A stretch of DNA of 34,758 bases, taken from assembly GCA_021850605.1 (NCBI GenBank), contig JAJZLQ010000137.1, positions 1-34,758 of the forward strand. Direction: 5' to 3'. Every line of letters starts with the position of its first letter. The first letter of the stretch is position 1. The notes beneath the pieces are model-generated. The model did not search any database. It was not told the origin of the DNA and saw nothing but the letters and a program-made list of their open reading frames with translations. Of this stretch, positions 1 through 8,019 are shown piece by piece. The position numbers were made by a program, and so were the translations under genes. Source of the DNA: Actinomycetes bacterium. Its GTDB lineage: Bacteria > Actinomycetota > Acidimicrobiia > Acidimicrobiales > Acidimicrobiaceae.

Positions 1-56
1 AGGTCGAGGAGCCGGTGATGGCCGAGGCCTTCGAGGTCGAGGAGCCGGTGATGGCC
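1..56 (+). repeat. 33-bp in-frame tandem repeat, two copies visible
   Basis: Bases 1-23 are repeated exactly at 34-56, giving a 33-bp period that encodes an 11-residue unit beginning EVEEPVMA. The array is cut by the window edge, so the copy number is unknown. After base 56 the sequence diverges. Confidence 0.75.
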
Positions 57-707
57 TCTAGCATCGGTGCCGAGGTCAGCGCCGCCGAACAGAGTGACGC
101 TGAGCGGCGATTCATGGGAGCCGGTGGCCCTGCCGAATTGACAGAGTCCGAAATTACGCAAAGGCATTCCGCAGTTGAGCGCGCCTTTCAAGTCCTGCGC
201 CGGACCGCACTGCTGGCGACCGATGCTTCTTCGGTCCGCGCCGACCTTTTCGAGATCGTCGACGCAAATCACGGCCTGCGAAGCGAGGAATTTGCCCAAG
301 GAGGCACGGCGATGCCCGAAGCACCAGGCAGTGGCAATCCGGCTTCCGACCCGGACTCGCCGAGCGACGCTCAGGCGGCGGTAGGTCAGCGTACCATCGT
401 CATCGGCCGTGCGCGCGAAGCAACCTCGGAACCGATGCTGACCAGCACTCCGCTCAGCGCGGACTACAGGAAGGCATACGAAGGAGACGCCGATTCTACG
501 CGTAGCGCCTATTTCGAAGAGATGGCCGCCAAGAACGAGGTCTTCTCCAACACCATGGAGATCGACGCCCGAAAGCTGGAGAGCTACACGGGCCAGTGGC
601 AAGCGGCCCAGCAGCAGGCGCTCCGGCCAGAGGCTCGCCCCGACAGTGCGGCAACCGTAGCCACTGTCGCGTCAAAGCGACGCTGGTTGAGAAAGAAGCG
701 GAGCTAG
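3..707 (+). CDS. Hypothetical protein with acidic 11-residue repeats (5' end outside window)
   Basis: The reading frame is open from the left edge, so the true start lies outside the window. The visible N-terminal part contains two copies of an acidic repeat (EVEEPVMA followed by variable residues, period 11 aa). A helical stretch (about VERAFQVLRRTALLATDASS) follows, then a low-complexity Pro/Ser/Asp linker, a second charged stretch and a basic tail ending KKRS. There is no signal peptide or membrane segment in the visible part. I do not recognise the family. It ends four bases before the stop of a small gene on the other strand, so the two converge. The GTG at 15 is unlikely to be the start because it falls inside the repeat. 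Confidence is for the coding call, not for any function. Confidence 0.6.
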   Translation, partial: VEEPVMAEAFEVEEPVMASSIGAEVSAAEQSDAERRFMGAGGPAELTESEITQRHSAVERAFQVLRRTALLATDASSVRADLFEIVDANHGLRSEEFAQGGTAMPEAPGSGNPASDPDSPSDAQAAVGQRTIVIGRAREATSEPMLTSTPLSADYRKAYEGDADSTRSAYFEEMAAKNEVFSNTMEIDARKLESYTGQWQAAQQQALRPEARPDSAATVATVASKRRWLRKKRS

Positions 708-711
708 GGCC

Positions 712-972
712 CTACTCGTCACCCGTACCGAGGTCCCAGACTACGGTTACGCGTTCGATCTCGGCATCTTTCATGATGCGATCGCGATTGCGCTTGAACT
801 GCGGGTCGTGGGGGGGAAGAAGCATAAGCCTCGCAAGCACACGCTGCCGGAAGGCGTCGACCACCTTGCGCTCGCCGCCGGTATGGTACACCTCCCAGTG
901 AGGCGCAACCGGTCCCAGGTAGACGATCCGAGCACTTGCCAGTGGGGACTCGTCAACTTCAGTAAAGGTCAC
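712..972 (-). CDS. Small conserved-looking hypothetical protein (86 aa)
   Basis: An 86-residue soluble protein, rich in charged residues, with a plausible alpha/beta pattern (ARIVYLGPVAPHWEVYH near the N-terminus and a C-terminal strand ERVTVVWDLGTGDE). The GTG start at 972 is preceded by a GAGG about ten bases upstream. It converges with the gene ending at 707. I do not recognise the family. The amino-acid composition looks like a real protein and not a shadow: no plausible plus-strand gene lies opposite. A chance open frame remains possible. Confidence 0.55.
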   Translation of the reverse strand: MTFTEVDESPLASARIVYLGPVAPHWEVYHTGGERKVVDAFRQRVLARLMLLPPHDPQFKRNRDRIMKDAEIERVTVVWDLGTGDE

Positions 973-1173
973 TTCGCACCCGCCTCATCTAGTTCACAAA
1001 CCAATCTATTCCTCGCTGCCGCACCATTTGCCGGGCACATGCGGAATATCCACACCGGGGTCCCGGCGTTAACTGATGTGGGTGCGAGGATCCGGCGGAT
1101 GAAATGTCCGGTCTAATATGTGACAAGTAGCACATCGGCAAAGTCCGGTTGGCTACGGCCCTTACAAAGGTGG

Positions 1174-1431
1174 GTGTGGCCGTTGAGAGATACCTCGTGG
1201 ATGCAGCTCGGCAACTGCCGAGATCTTCCTGCTAATGTCTTCTTCCCCAGCGATGGGGCCGGCGTTGAAGTGGCACGGAAGATCTGCGCAAGCTGCCCCG
1301 TGCGTATGGAATGCCTTGATTACGCCATCGACAACCACATCGACCACGGCGTTTGGGGTGGTGAGTCCGAGCGCGAAAGGCGCCGCATCGCCAGGCGTCG
1401 GCGCGTGGAGACCAGGTACCAGGCGCGATAG
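1174..1431 (+). CDS. WhiB-family transcriptional regulator
   Basis: WhiB-like (Wbl) proteins are actinobacterial [4Fe-4S] proteins that act with the principal sigma factor as redox- or NO-sensitive regulators. With the start used here (GTG 1174, 85 aa) the four cluster cysteines are C15, C38, C41 and C47 (C-x22-C-x2-C-x5-C), followed by the family's GVWGG turn at 59-63 and an arginine-rich tail (ERERRRIARRRR) for DNA contact. The start is uncertain: GTG 1120 lies directly against a TAATAT hexamer that could be a -10 box, ATG 1201 would remove the conserved Trp before the first cysteine, and AAAGG at 1166-1170 favours 1174. The subclass cannot be told from sequence alone. Confidence 0.9.
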   Translation: MWPLRDTSWMQLGNCRDLPANVFFPSDGAGVEVARKICASCPVRMECLDYAIDNHIDHGVWGGESERERRRIARRRRVETRYQAR

Positions 1432-1480
1432 CCCACCAACGGCGCCATTGTGTGCCGGAATCCGATCTCCAGAAGGTCAA

Positions 1481-2293
1481 ATGCGCGGTCTGGAATGCGT
1501 CGTCAACGTATCCGAGGGCAAGGATGCCGAGCGGCTCGACTACTTCGTCGGCACCTGCGCTTCGTCTCTCCTTGACCTGCACTCCGATCCCCACCACAAC
1601 CGGAGCGTCTTCACTCTCTTCGGCCCCTATCTTGCTGAGGACCTCAAGTCGCTGGCGACCGCCGTGGTGGAGAACCTCGACCTCCGCGAACACAGCGGGG
1701 TCCACCCGCGCATAGGCGTTTTGGACGTAGTGCCATTCTGCCCCTTGGGTGGCGCGACCATGGACGAGGCCATTGCCGCCCGCAACGATTTCGCTCGCTG
1801 GATCTGGACACGCCTCGGTGTACCAGCATTCCTCTACGGGCCTGAACGCAGCCTTCCGGAGATCAGGAGAGGAGCCTTCTCGCTCTTCGGCCCCGACTTC
1901 GGAGCGGCGATGCCACATGCGAGCGCAGGGGCCTGCGCCGTTGGGGCACGCAACCTACTCGTTGCCTACAACCTGGTCATCGACGCCGAGGTCGAGCAAG
2001 TACGAGCGCTGGCAGCAGAGATCCGGTCGCCCCAGGTGCGCGCCCTGGCCATGCAGGCGGGTTCGGACATCCAGCTCTCCATGAACCTGATCGCGCCGCT
2101 GGAGGTCACGCCGGCGGACGTTTACGACTTTGCGGCCGCTCGCCATCCGGTGCTCCGGGCTGAGCTGGTGGGGCTGGTTCCAGCGGATGCAATGGCCCTG
2201 ATCGAGCCGGAACGATGGAAAGAGCTTGGTCTCACGGAAGCCTGCACGATAGAGGCTCGCATTGCCTCCAAGCCCTGGGCTCCGTCCGTCTAG
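1481..2293 (+). CDS. Glutamate formiminotransferase-like protein (FTCD N-terminal family)
   Basis: Formiminotransferases move a formimino group between formiminoglutamate and tetrahydrofolate. The protein (270 aa) starts with MRGLECVVNVSEGKD, the ECVPNFSEG-like opening of the family. It then has HSDPHHNRSVFTLFG, HSGVHPRIGVLDVVPFCPLGG (the His-bearing active-site stretch), VPAFLYG, HASAGACAVGARNLLVAYN and QLSMNL, all in family order. ATG 1481 was chosen because AGAAGG lies just upstream and homology begins there; the upstream open frame overlaps whiB. The protein is somewhat shorter than the usual ~300-residue formiminotransferase domain and has no cyclodeaminase domain. No hut genes are nearby, so histidine catabolism is not proven and a related folate role is possible. 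Confidence 0.85.
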   Translation: MRGLECVVNVSEGKDAERLDYFVGTCASSLLDLHSDPHHNRSVFTLFGPYLAEDLKSLATAVVENLDLREHSGVHPRIGVLDVVPFCPLGGATMDEAIAARNDFARWIWTRLGVPAFLYGPERSLPEIRRGAFSLFGPDFGAAMPHASAGACAVGARNLLVAYNLVIDAEVEQVRALAAEIRSPQVRALAMQAGSDIQLSMNLIAPLEVTPADVYDFAAARHPVLRAELVGLVPADAMALIEPERWKELGLTEACTIEARIASKPWAPSV

Positions 2294-2298
2294 AGCCG

Positions 2299-2574
2299 CT
2301 ACTGCAGGGACGGCCTGAGGTGGATCTGCCGATCCCTGAACATCTTGCGTCTCTCCCGCTCGGAGAGGCCTCCCCAGATGCCGAAGCGCTCGTCACGACT
2401 GAGCGCGTATTCCAGGCAGTCGCGCTGCACGGGGCACTCGCGGCAAACGGCCTTAGCCGATGCGGATGGAACGCCGCGGTCCGGATAGAAGATGTCAGGA
2501 TCCCAACCCTTGCAACGCGCCTTCTCGTACCAGCCGCCTAGGCCGGAGAAGAGGCTTTGCCCGACGATCGACAC
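2299..2574 (-). CDS. WhiB-family transcriptional regulator
   Basis: A second Wbl protein, 91 aa from the GTG at 2574. Cysteines C21, C44, C47 and C53 (C-x22-C-x2-C-x5-C) ligate the expected [4Fe-4S] cluster. GIWGG is at 65-69, followed by SERERRKMFRDRQ. The Trp-Tyr before the first cysteine (GGWYEKARCKGWDPDIFYPD) is typical. A strong Shine-Dalgarno (GGAAGGAGA, about 7 bases upstream) fixes the GTG start over the longer frame beginning at 2634. It converges with the formiminotransferase gene, with five bases between the stop codons. It lies downstream of the VWA gene on the same strand but probably has its own promoter (see 2664-2692). Confidence 0.93.
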   Translation of the reverse strand: MSIVGQSLFSGLGGWYEKARCKGWDPDIFYPDRGVPSASAKAVCRECPVQRDCLEYALSRDERFGIWGGLSERERRKMFRDRQIHLRPSLQ

Positions 2575-2663
2575 AGCCGGTCTCCTTCCCCCAAAAAGTC
2601 GTATTGTCGCACATTGGCACGCGCATTTCCACACCCCAAGCGCATACTGTGGTTGATCTTAGC

Positions 2664-2692
2664 CACATAGGTTCCGAGTCGTTCAAATCCAA
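2664..2692 (-). promoter_or_regulatory. Putative promoter of the minus-strand whiB gene
   Basis: On the minus strand TTGGAT (2692-2687) and TATGTG (2669-2664) are separated by 17 bases, a sigma-70-like arrangement. Transcription would begin near 2657 and give a leader of about 80 nt before the GTG at 2574. The surrounding 2635-2733 stretch is A+T-richer than its neighbours. This is a motif match only. Confidence 0.35.
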
Positions 2693-2733
2693 ACTAAATA
2701 AATCTCGCGGCGTTCCCGGGTATTCACGCACCC

Positions 2734-4734
2734 TCAGAGATGGGTGTCCATGAAGTCGACCAGCACGTAGGCGCCTAGATCGCCCGGGTCGGTGTAGAAG
2801 ACGCGCCCGCGGTTAATACGTGCCACTCTTGACATGAAATCGCGCAAGTACTCGTTTGCGTCGAGGACAAAGGAGTTGACAGTTATGCCCTCTCGCGTGC
2901 ATCTCCGTACCTCCGCGAGGGTGGCGGCTATGGTCTCGGGAACCGGCGGATAGCTGAAGAAGGGTTCGCCGTTTTCGAGAATGTGCGCAGTGGGCTCCCC
3001 GTCGGTGATCATGAGCACCTGCCGCTTACCCGGTCGCCCGGCCAGAAGCTTGCGTGAGAGGCGAAGCGCGTCCTCCATATTGGTCCCATAGGCGTAGTCC
3101 CAGGAGACCGAGGGGAGCTCCGCAGGGCGAATCTGGTGCGCCACCTCAGAGAAGCCCACCACGGCCAAAAAGTCCCGAGGGTAGCGGTTGGAGATGAGTC
3201 CTTGGAGGGCGACGGCAACCTTCTTGGCCGACATGAAGTTATCCCGGAGCGGCATGGAGAGCGAAAGATCCAGGCAAAGTACGGTGGAGGCGGCTACCAG
3301 TGCCTCGCGCGTCTCGATCTCGAAGTCCTCGACGGAGACCTTCAACGGCACCCCGCCGCGTTGGCGGACGATCGTATTCCTCAGTGTCTCCGGCAGGGCA
3401 AGATCGAGAGGGTCTCCAAATTCGTACGGGCGCGTCTCGAATTCCTTATCGATCCCAGCTCCGCTGCGCATTCGGGCATGAGCGCCGAAGCGACCGGCGT
3501 CCAGCTTGGCAAAAACCTCGGCCAGCATCTTGTCCCCGATGCGTCGCAGCCCCTTTGCCGAGATGGTGAGCCGCTCCCCCTCCCTGGCGATTAGTCCCGC
3601 GGCCTCCAGCTCTTGGGCCACCTCGGCCAGGCGCTGAAGCGACTTTGCCTCCTGCTGGCCAAGCACATCCTCCAAGCGTTCCAAATCCAGGCGGCCCAGG
3701 TCCGACGGATCGGTGACCGCCCGCAGGAAGCTTTCGGTCGAGTCCAGCTCGCCCAGCCCGGCCAGTGCGCCGGCGGCGTCCTGGGTGCTCATCGCCTGGT
3801 TTCCGCGAAAGCCCATGCGTGCCAGGGAGCGCGGGTCCACCAGCTCCGAAAGCGAGCTCATCAGGCGGGACATCTGCCAGGAGAGGTCCACATCCGAGAA
3901 GACCGAGGACGCGAGCTGAGCCAGCTCGGCCTGCTGCTCCTCCGAAAGCGCACCGAAGGCGAGCGAGGCGGCGGCCATTCTCTCGGCCAGATATTGGAGT
4001 AGCTCCTCGGTCGAACTGATTTCGGAGGGGAAGTATCCCGGATGCTTCTCCATAAACTGGCGGAACTGCTCAGTGGTGTCCTCGCCGCGCTGGTGGGCTT
4101 CGATTAGCGAGTTGAGATCGGCAAGCATCTCGCGTTGCTCACGCAGCTGCTCCGGTCCCATGGAACTCAGAGCGTCGCGGGCCTGATTGAAGAAGGCATC
4201 TTTGAACTGGCTCCTCAAGGACTCGGCCAGCTGTTCGTAAGCCTGCTTCGCCTCGGGCGAAACGAAGGGGTACTCCGCGAGCGCGCTCATCCGCGCCGCT
4301 ACCGAGGACGGCAGCGAGTCCAACTCGAGCTGATTGGAGAGATAAAGATCCTCAGCCGCCTTGATCCTCTCTGGGTCTCCGGACTCGCTCGCGGCGTCGA
4401 GGAAATTCGAGAGTCCCTCGCGCTCGGTCTCGACGATGTTACGCAGCTCCTCGTCGATCTCACGGGCCTGCCCACTTGGATCGAAACGATCCAGGATTTC
4501 CCGCCGCCTCTGGCGAATTCTCTCGAGAATCTCCCGCAGGCCGAGAATGTCCCGCCCGTCTTCCCGCTTGAGCCCGCGGGCCAGAAACTCCCGGAGCGCA
4601 GCCGAGGGATCGCCGTGATAGAGCAGGGATTCGGCTATGGAGGAGAACACCTCGTCGGCGTCGAGATCGAACTCCTGGCTCCCGTCCCAGCGCCCGTAAC
4701 GGGCACCGAAGGAGCCCCGGCGCCGCCTTGTCAC
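2734..4734 (-). CDS. VWA-domain protein partner of a MoxR/Mg-chelatase-type AAA+ ATPase
   Basis: A 666-residue protein. The N-terminal two thirds are almost entirely charged helices (for example 50-330, rich in Glu, Arg, Gln and Leu). The C-terminal von Willebrand A domain begins near residue 483. The metal-ion-dependent adhesion site is complete: D489-x-S491-x-S493 in CLDLSLSM, T551 in YGTNMED and D578 in MITDGEP. AAA+/VWA pairs of this kind (ChlI/ChlD, CbbQ/CbbO, MoxR-type, RavA/ViaA) work as metal-insertion or remodelling chaperones; the client here is unknown. The GTG start overlaps the stop of the upstream ATPase gene as GTGA, so the two are probably translationally coupled. No signal peptide or membrane segment is seen, which suggests a cytoplasmic location. 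Confidence 0.88.
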   Translation of the reverse strand: MTRRRRGSFGARYGRWDGSQEFDLDADEVFSSIAESLLYHGDPSAALREFLARGLKREDGRDILGLREILERIRQRRREILDRFDPSGQAREIDEELRNIVETEREGLSNFLDAASESGDPERIKAAEDLYLSNQLELDSLPSSVAARMSALAEYPFVSPEAKQAYEQLAESLRSQFKDAFFNQARDALSSMGPEQLREQREMLADLNSLIEAHQRGEDTTEQFRQFMEKHPGYFPSEISSTEELLQYLAERMAAASLAFGALSEEQQAELAQLASSVFSDVDLSWQMSRLMSSLSELVDPRSLARMGFRGNQAMSTQDAAGALAGLGELDSTESFLRAVTDPSDLGRLDLERLEDVLGQQEAKSLQRLAEVAQELEAAGLIAREGERLTISAKGLRRIGDKMLAEVFAKLDAGRFGAHARMRSGAGIDKEFETRPYEFGDPLDLALPETLRNTIVRQRGGVPLKVSVEDFEIETREALVAASTVLCLDLSLSMPLRDNFMSAKKVAVALQGLISNRYPRDFLAVVGFSEVAHQIRPAELPSVSWDYAYGTNMEDALRLSRKLLAGRPGKRQVLMITDGEPTAHILENGEPFFSYPPVPETIAATLAEVRRCTREGITVNSFVLDANEYLRDFMSRVARINRGRVFYTDPGDLGAYVLVDFMDTHL

Positions 4735-6137
4735 CGGATCCTCTTGGCGAATATCGCGGTATCGGCGGCCACGTACTTGTTGAGGCGCTTGGAGAGGTGC
4801 AGCCCCTCGAGGAGAAATTCGACCGCCGCCACCTTGGCAACCTCCTCCGGCAGTGGCTCCAGGCCGTCGACCACCTCGGACAGGCCGGGTGCCTCCTGCA
4901 ACAGTTTGGCCAGCTCGGCATCGGAGGTGTCGGCCCCGATGGCCACCTCCGCCCCGTCATCGAAGTATCCGACCAGCCCGCGCAGCTCCTCCAGGCTGAC
5001 CAAGGAGCGGAAGACGTCCAACGTCGCCTTTGCCACCAACTTTTCGATCACCGCACCCACGTCGGCATCCTCAACCGAGTCGAGCTCGATCTTCCCGGCC
5101 ATGGAAGCCGCAAGTACCCAGGTGTCGGATATCCGCACCACCGGTCGAACTTCGCCATCAAGCAGCGAGCGGCGGACCGCCGCCGCCTCCATTGCCTCGT
5201 AGTTGGCCACCGTCGCACGCACCGACACGCCGGAGCGCTGATTGATCGAGGGGGAGACCCGAGCCTGGGCGGAGATCTCGGCCAACACCGAGCGGAGGTA
5301 GGCGGGGAAGTGCACACCCTGCCCCTCTTCGGCGGCCTTGTCGGCTTCCTGGTCGACGATCTCCAATTCGATCTCCCGCTCCAGCGGGTAATGGGTCCTG
5401 ATCTGGGAGCCGAAGCGGTCCTTCAACGGGGTTATCATGCGCCCGCGGTTGGTGTAGTCCTCCGGGTTGGCCGAGGCAACCAGCATCAAGTCGAGGGGGA
5501 GCGATATCCTGTATCCCCGGATCTGGACGTCACGCTCCTCCAGGATGGAGAGCAGGCCTACTTGGATGCGCTCCGCGAGGTCAGGAAGCTCGTTGATCGC
5601 AAAGACGCCCCGGTTGGCTCGAGGCAGCAGGCCGAAGTGCATGGTCAGCTCATCGGCCAGGTAACGCCCTTCCGCCACTTTGATCGGATCGACATCACCG
5701 ATCAGGTCCGCCATGGAGGTGTCAGGGGTGGCCAGTTTCTCGGCGTAGCGCTGGCTGCGGTGCACCCATGCGATCGGGGTTTCGCTCCCGGCTTCGGCCA
5801 CCGTTGCCCGGGCATAGGCGGAGACGGGATGGTAAGGATCGTCGTTGATCTCAGAGCCGGCGATAATGGGCATGTACTCGTCGAGCAGAGATACGAGACC
5901 ACGGATGATACGGGACTTGGCCTGCCCGCGCTCACCCAGCAGGATCAAGTCGTGGCCGGCTATGAGCGCCGCCTCCAGCTGAGGGAGAACCGTGTCCTCG
6001 TAACCATGTATGCCTTCGATGAGGGGCTCTCCGCGCCGGATCCGCTCAATCGCGTTGCGGCGCACCTCCACCCTGACCGGGACTGACTTCCATCCCGACT
6101 CGCGCAACTCGCCTAAGGTCTTCGGATTGGGTTCCAT
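4731..6137 (-). CDS. AAA+ ATPase, MoxR/magnesium-chelatase subunit I-like
   Basis: A 468-residue ATPase. Walker A is GERGQAKS at 68-75. The Walker B-like stretch is GVFAINELPDL, where the usual Asp is Asn and the Glu is kept. Sensor-1 and the following arm are in LMLVASANPEDYTNRGRMITPLKDRFGSQI, as in MoxR and Mg-chelatase I proteins. It is expected to form a hexameric ring that drives the VWA partner encoded immediately downstream. It is the first gene of the pair. A TAACCT hexamer ends six bases before the ATG and there is no Shine-Dalgarno, so the transcript may be leaderless. It is probably not a true magnesium chelatase, since no tetrapyrrole genes are present. Confidence 0.88.
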   Translation of the reverse strand: MEPNPKTLGELRESGWKSVPVRVEVRRNAIERIRRGEPLIEGIHGYEDTVLPQLEAALIAGHDLILLGERGQAKSRIIRGLVSLLDEYMPIIAGSEINDDPYHPVSAYARATVAEAGSETPIAWVHRSQRYAEKLATPDTSMADLIGDVDPIKVAEGRYLADELTMHFGLLPRANRGVFAINELPDLAERIQVGLLSILEERDVQIRGYRISLPLDLMLVASANPEDYTNRGRMITPLKDRFGSQIRTHYPLEREIELEIVDQEADKAAEEGQGVHFPAYLRSVLAEISAQARVSPSINQRSGVSVRATVANYEAMEAAAVRRSLLDGEVRPVVRISDTWVLAASMAGKIELDSVEDADVGAVIEKLVAKATLDVFRSLVSLEELRGLVGYFDDGAEVAIGADTSDAELAKLLQEAPGLSEVVDGLEPLPEEVAKVAAVEFLLEGLHLSKRLNKYVAADTAIFAKRIR

Positions 6138-6143
6138 AACTCT

Positions 6144-6149
6144 AGGTTA
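6144..6149 (-). promoter_or_regulatory. Putative -10 box for the ATPase/VWA operon (leaderless)
   Basis: TAACCT on the minus strand is followed by six bases and then the ATG at 6137. With normal spacing, transcription would begin at or next to the start codon. No convincing -35 is seen and there is no Shine-Dalgarno. Confidence 0.35.
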
Positions 6150-6258
6150 CGGCCTTCCCGGGGCAATTTGCGATGGGAGCCGCCCGCCTGCGGGGCTGCA
6201 GGTGCGTCCGCAGGCCGGTTGCTCAAAAATTTCACAATTGTCCGGTTTCATGCAAAGC

Positions 6259-6264
6259 TATACA
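6259..6264 (+). promoter_or_regulatory. Putative -10 box for the sdhAB operon
   Basis: TATACA lies at 6259-6264, with a possible weak -35 TTGTCC at 6238-6243 (15-base spacer). A transcript starting 7-9 bases downstream would begin at or just before the GTG at 6273, which would make sdhA leaderless. Motif evidence only. Confidence 0.35.
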
Positions 6265-6272
6265 CCGTGAAA

Positions 6273-8018
6273 GTGCACTACCACAGCTACGACGCCGTCA
6301 TTGTCGGCGCCGGCGGGGCTGGCCTGCGCGCCGCCATAGAGGTCGCCGGCAAGGTCCGCACCGCGGTCATAACCAAGCTCTACCCGACCCGATCGCACAC
6401 AGGTGCCGCCCAGGGCGGCATGTGCGCGGCACTTGCCAACGTGGAAGAGGACTATTGGGAGTGGCACGCCTTCGATACCGTCAAGGGCGGTGACTACCTT
6501 GGGGACCAGCCGGCGATCGACATAATGTGCCGCGAGGCGATCGACGCCGTCATCGATCTCGAGCACTTCGGAATGCCGTTCTCAAGGACGCCCGAAGGAC
6601 GCATCGACCAGAGGCGCTTCGGAGGCCACACCCGTAATCACGGGGAGGCTCCGGTACGGAGATCCTGCTACGCGGCCGACCGCACCGGCCACATGATCCT
6701 CCAGACGCTTTACCAGCAGTGCGTGGCCCACGAAGTGAATTTCTTCAACGAGTTTCAGGTCTTCGACGTTCTTTTCGATGAAAGTGGCGGCCAGAAACGG
6801 GCCGCCGGTGTGGTCGCCTACGAGCTCGCCACGGGCGACTTGCATGTTTTCGTCTCCAAGGGGGTGCTTTTCGCCACCGGCGGCTACGGCAAGATCTTCC
6901 GGATCTCCTCCAACGCGCACACACTCACCGGCGACGGGCTGGGGGTCCTTTACCGCCGCGGGATTCCCATGCAGGACCTGGAGTTCTACCAGTTCCACCC
7001 CACGGGCATCTACGGCTTCGGGATCCTGCTCTCCGAGGCGGCCAGAGGCGAAGGCGGAATCCTGCGTAACGGGCTCGGTGAGCGCTTCATGGAGAGGGTC
7101 GCCCCAACCGTCAAGGACCTCGCCCCGCGCGACATGGTCTCCAGAGCCATACACGCCGAGATCCGCGAGGGGCGTGGTGCCGGGACCGACAAGGACTTCG
7201 TCTACCTCGACCTGACGCACCTGCCACCCGAGCAGATCGACGCCAAGCTACCGGACATCACCGACTTCGCGCGTACCTACCTCGGGATCGAGCCCAAGAC
7301 CCAGCCCATCCCCATCCAGCCCACCGCCCACTACGCCATGGGGGGTATTCCCACCAACGTCGAGGGTGAAGTGGTTCTCGACGGCAAGGGGACCGTGGTT
7401 CCGGGTCTGTACGCGGCGGGCGAGTGCGCATGCGTCTCGGTGCACGGGGCCAACCGGCTCGGCACCAACTCGCTATTGGACATCGTCGTCTTCGGCCGGC
7501 GTGGCGGCCGGGCCATGGCTGAATACGTCAAGGGTGTGGATCACCCCGAAGTCCCCAGGGGTGCAGAGGCCGAGGTTCGCGACCGGATCGAGCGCTTCAA
7601 AGCCGCCAGCGGCGGCGAGAAGGTCCCGGCCATCCGGACCGAGCTGCAGCAAACGATGACGGAGAACGCCTCGGTGGTGCGGACTGCCGAAAGCCTCCGG
7701 GCAGCCCATGCCAAGATCGATGAGCTGGTCGAGCGTTACCATTCGATCGCCATCGACGACAAGGGCGAGGTGTTCAACTACGATTTGGTCGAGGCGGTGG
7801 AGCTTTCCCACCTTTTGGACCTGGCCAAAGGCCTGGTGGTTGGCGCAGAGGCGCGCCAGGAATCCCGCGGGGCCCATTGGCGCGACGACTTCCCCACCCG
7901 GGACGACGTCAACTGGATGAAACACAGCCTGGCCCACCGCGGCGATGACGGCGACGTCCGCCTCGAGTACAAGCCGGTGATCGGAGGGCGGTACGAACCC
8001 ATGGAGCGAAAGTACTGA
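6273..8018 (+). CDS. sdhA: Succinate dehydrogenase flavoprotein subunit
   Basis: SdhA oxidises succinate to fumarate with covalently bound FAD. From the GTG at 6273 the protein is 581 aa and starts MHYHSYDAVIVGAGGAG, the dinucleotide-binding fold at its usual place. H42 in TRSHTGAAQGG is the FAD-attachment histidine. RFGGHTRNHGEAPVRRSCYAADRTGH, QFHPTGIYGFGILLSEAARGEGG, ERFMERVAPTVKDLAPRD and HGANRLGTNSLLDIVVFGRRGG are canonical flavin and substrate-site blocks. The in-frame GTG at 6267 is an alternative start; neither has a Shine-Dalgarno, and the 6273 start suits a leaderless message from TATACA at 6259. sdhB follows after one base. No sdhC/sdhD membrane-anchor genes precede it: the upstream neighbour is divergent. 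Confidence 0.95.
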   Translation: MHYHSYDAVIVGAGGAGLRAAIEVAGKVRTAVITKLYPTRSHTGAAQGGMCAALANVEEDYWEWHAFDTVKGGDYLGDQPAIDIMCREAIDAVIDLEHFGMPFSRTPEGRIDQRRFGGHTRNHGEAPVRRSCYAADRTGHMILQTLYQQCVAHEVNFFNEFQVFDVLFDESGGQKRAAGVVAYELATGDLHVFVSKGVLFATGGYGKIFRISSNAHTLTGDGLGVLYRRGIPMQDLEFYQFHPTGIYGFGILLSEAARGEGGILRNGLGERFMERVAPTVKDLAPRDMVSRAIHAEIREGRGAGTDKDFVYLDLTHLPPEQIDAKLPDITDFARTYLGIEPKTQPIPIQPTAHYAMGGIPTNVEGEVVLDGKGTVVPGLYAAGECACVSVHGANRLGTNSLLDIVVFGRRGGRAMAEYVKGVDHPEVPRGAEAEVRDRIERFKAASGGEKVPAIRTELQQTMTENASVVRTAESLRAAHAKIDELVERYHSIAIDDKGEVFNYDLVEAVELSHLLDLAKGLVVGAEARQESRGAHWRDDFPTRDDVNWMKHSLAHRGDDGDVRLEYKPVIGGRYEPMERKY

Positions 8019-8019
8019 T

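Noticed and set aside
1235-1480. N-terminal extension of the formiminotransferase
   Set aside because: It overlaps the whiB gene in another frame; family homology and a ribosome site place the start at 1481.
4135-6086. Long plus-strand open frames opposite the ATPase/VWA genes
   Set aside because: They mirror the minus-strand genes, lack ribosome sites and any recognisable motif; high G+C at third positions opens antisense frames.
6168-6272. N-terminal extension of SdhA
   Set aside because: SdhA homology begins with MHYHSYDAVIVGAGG at 6273; the extension has no homology and would include the promoter.
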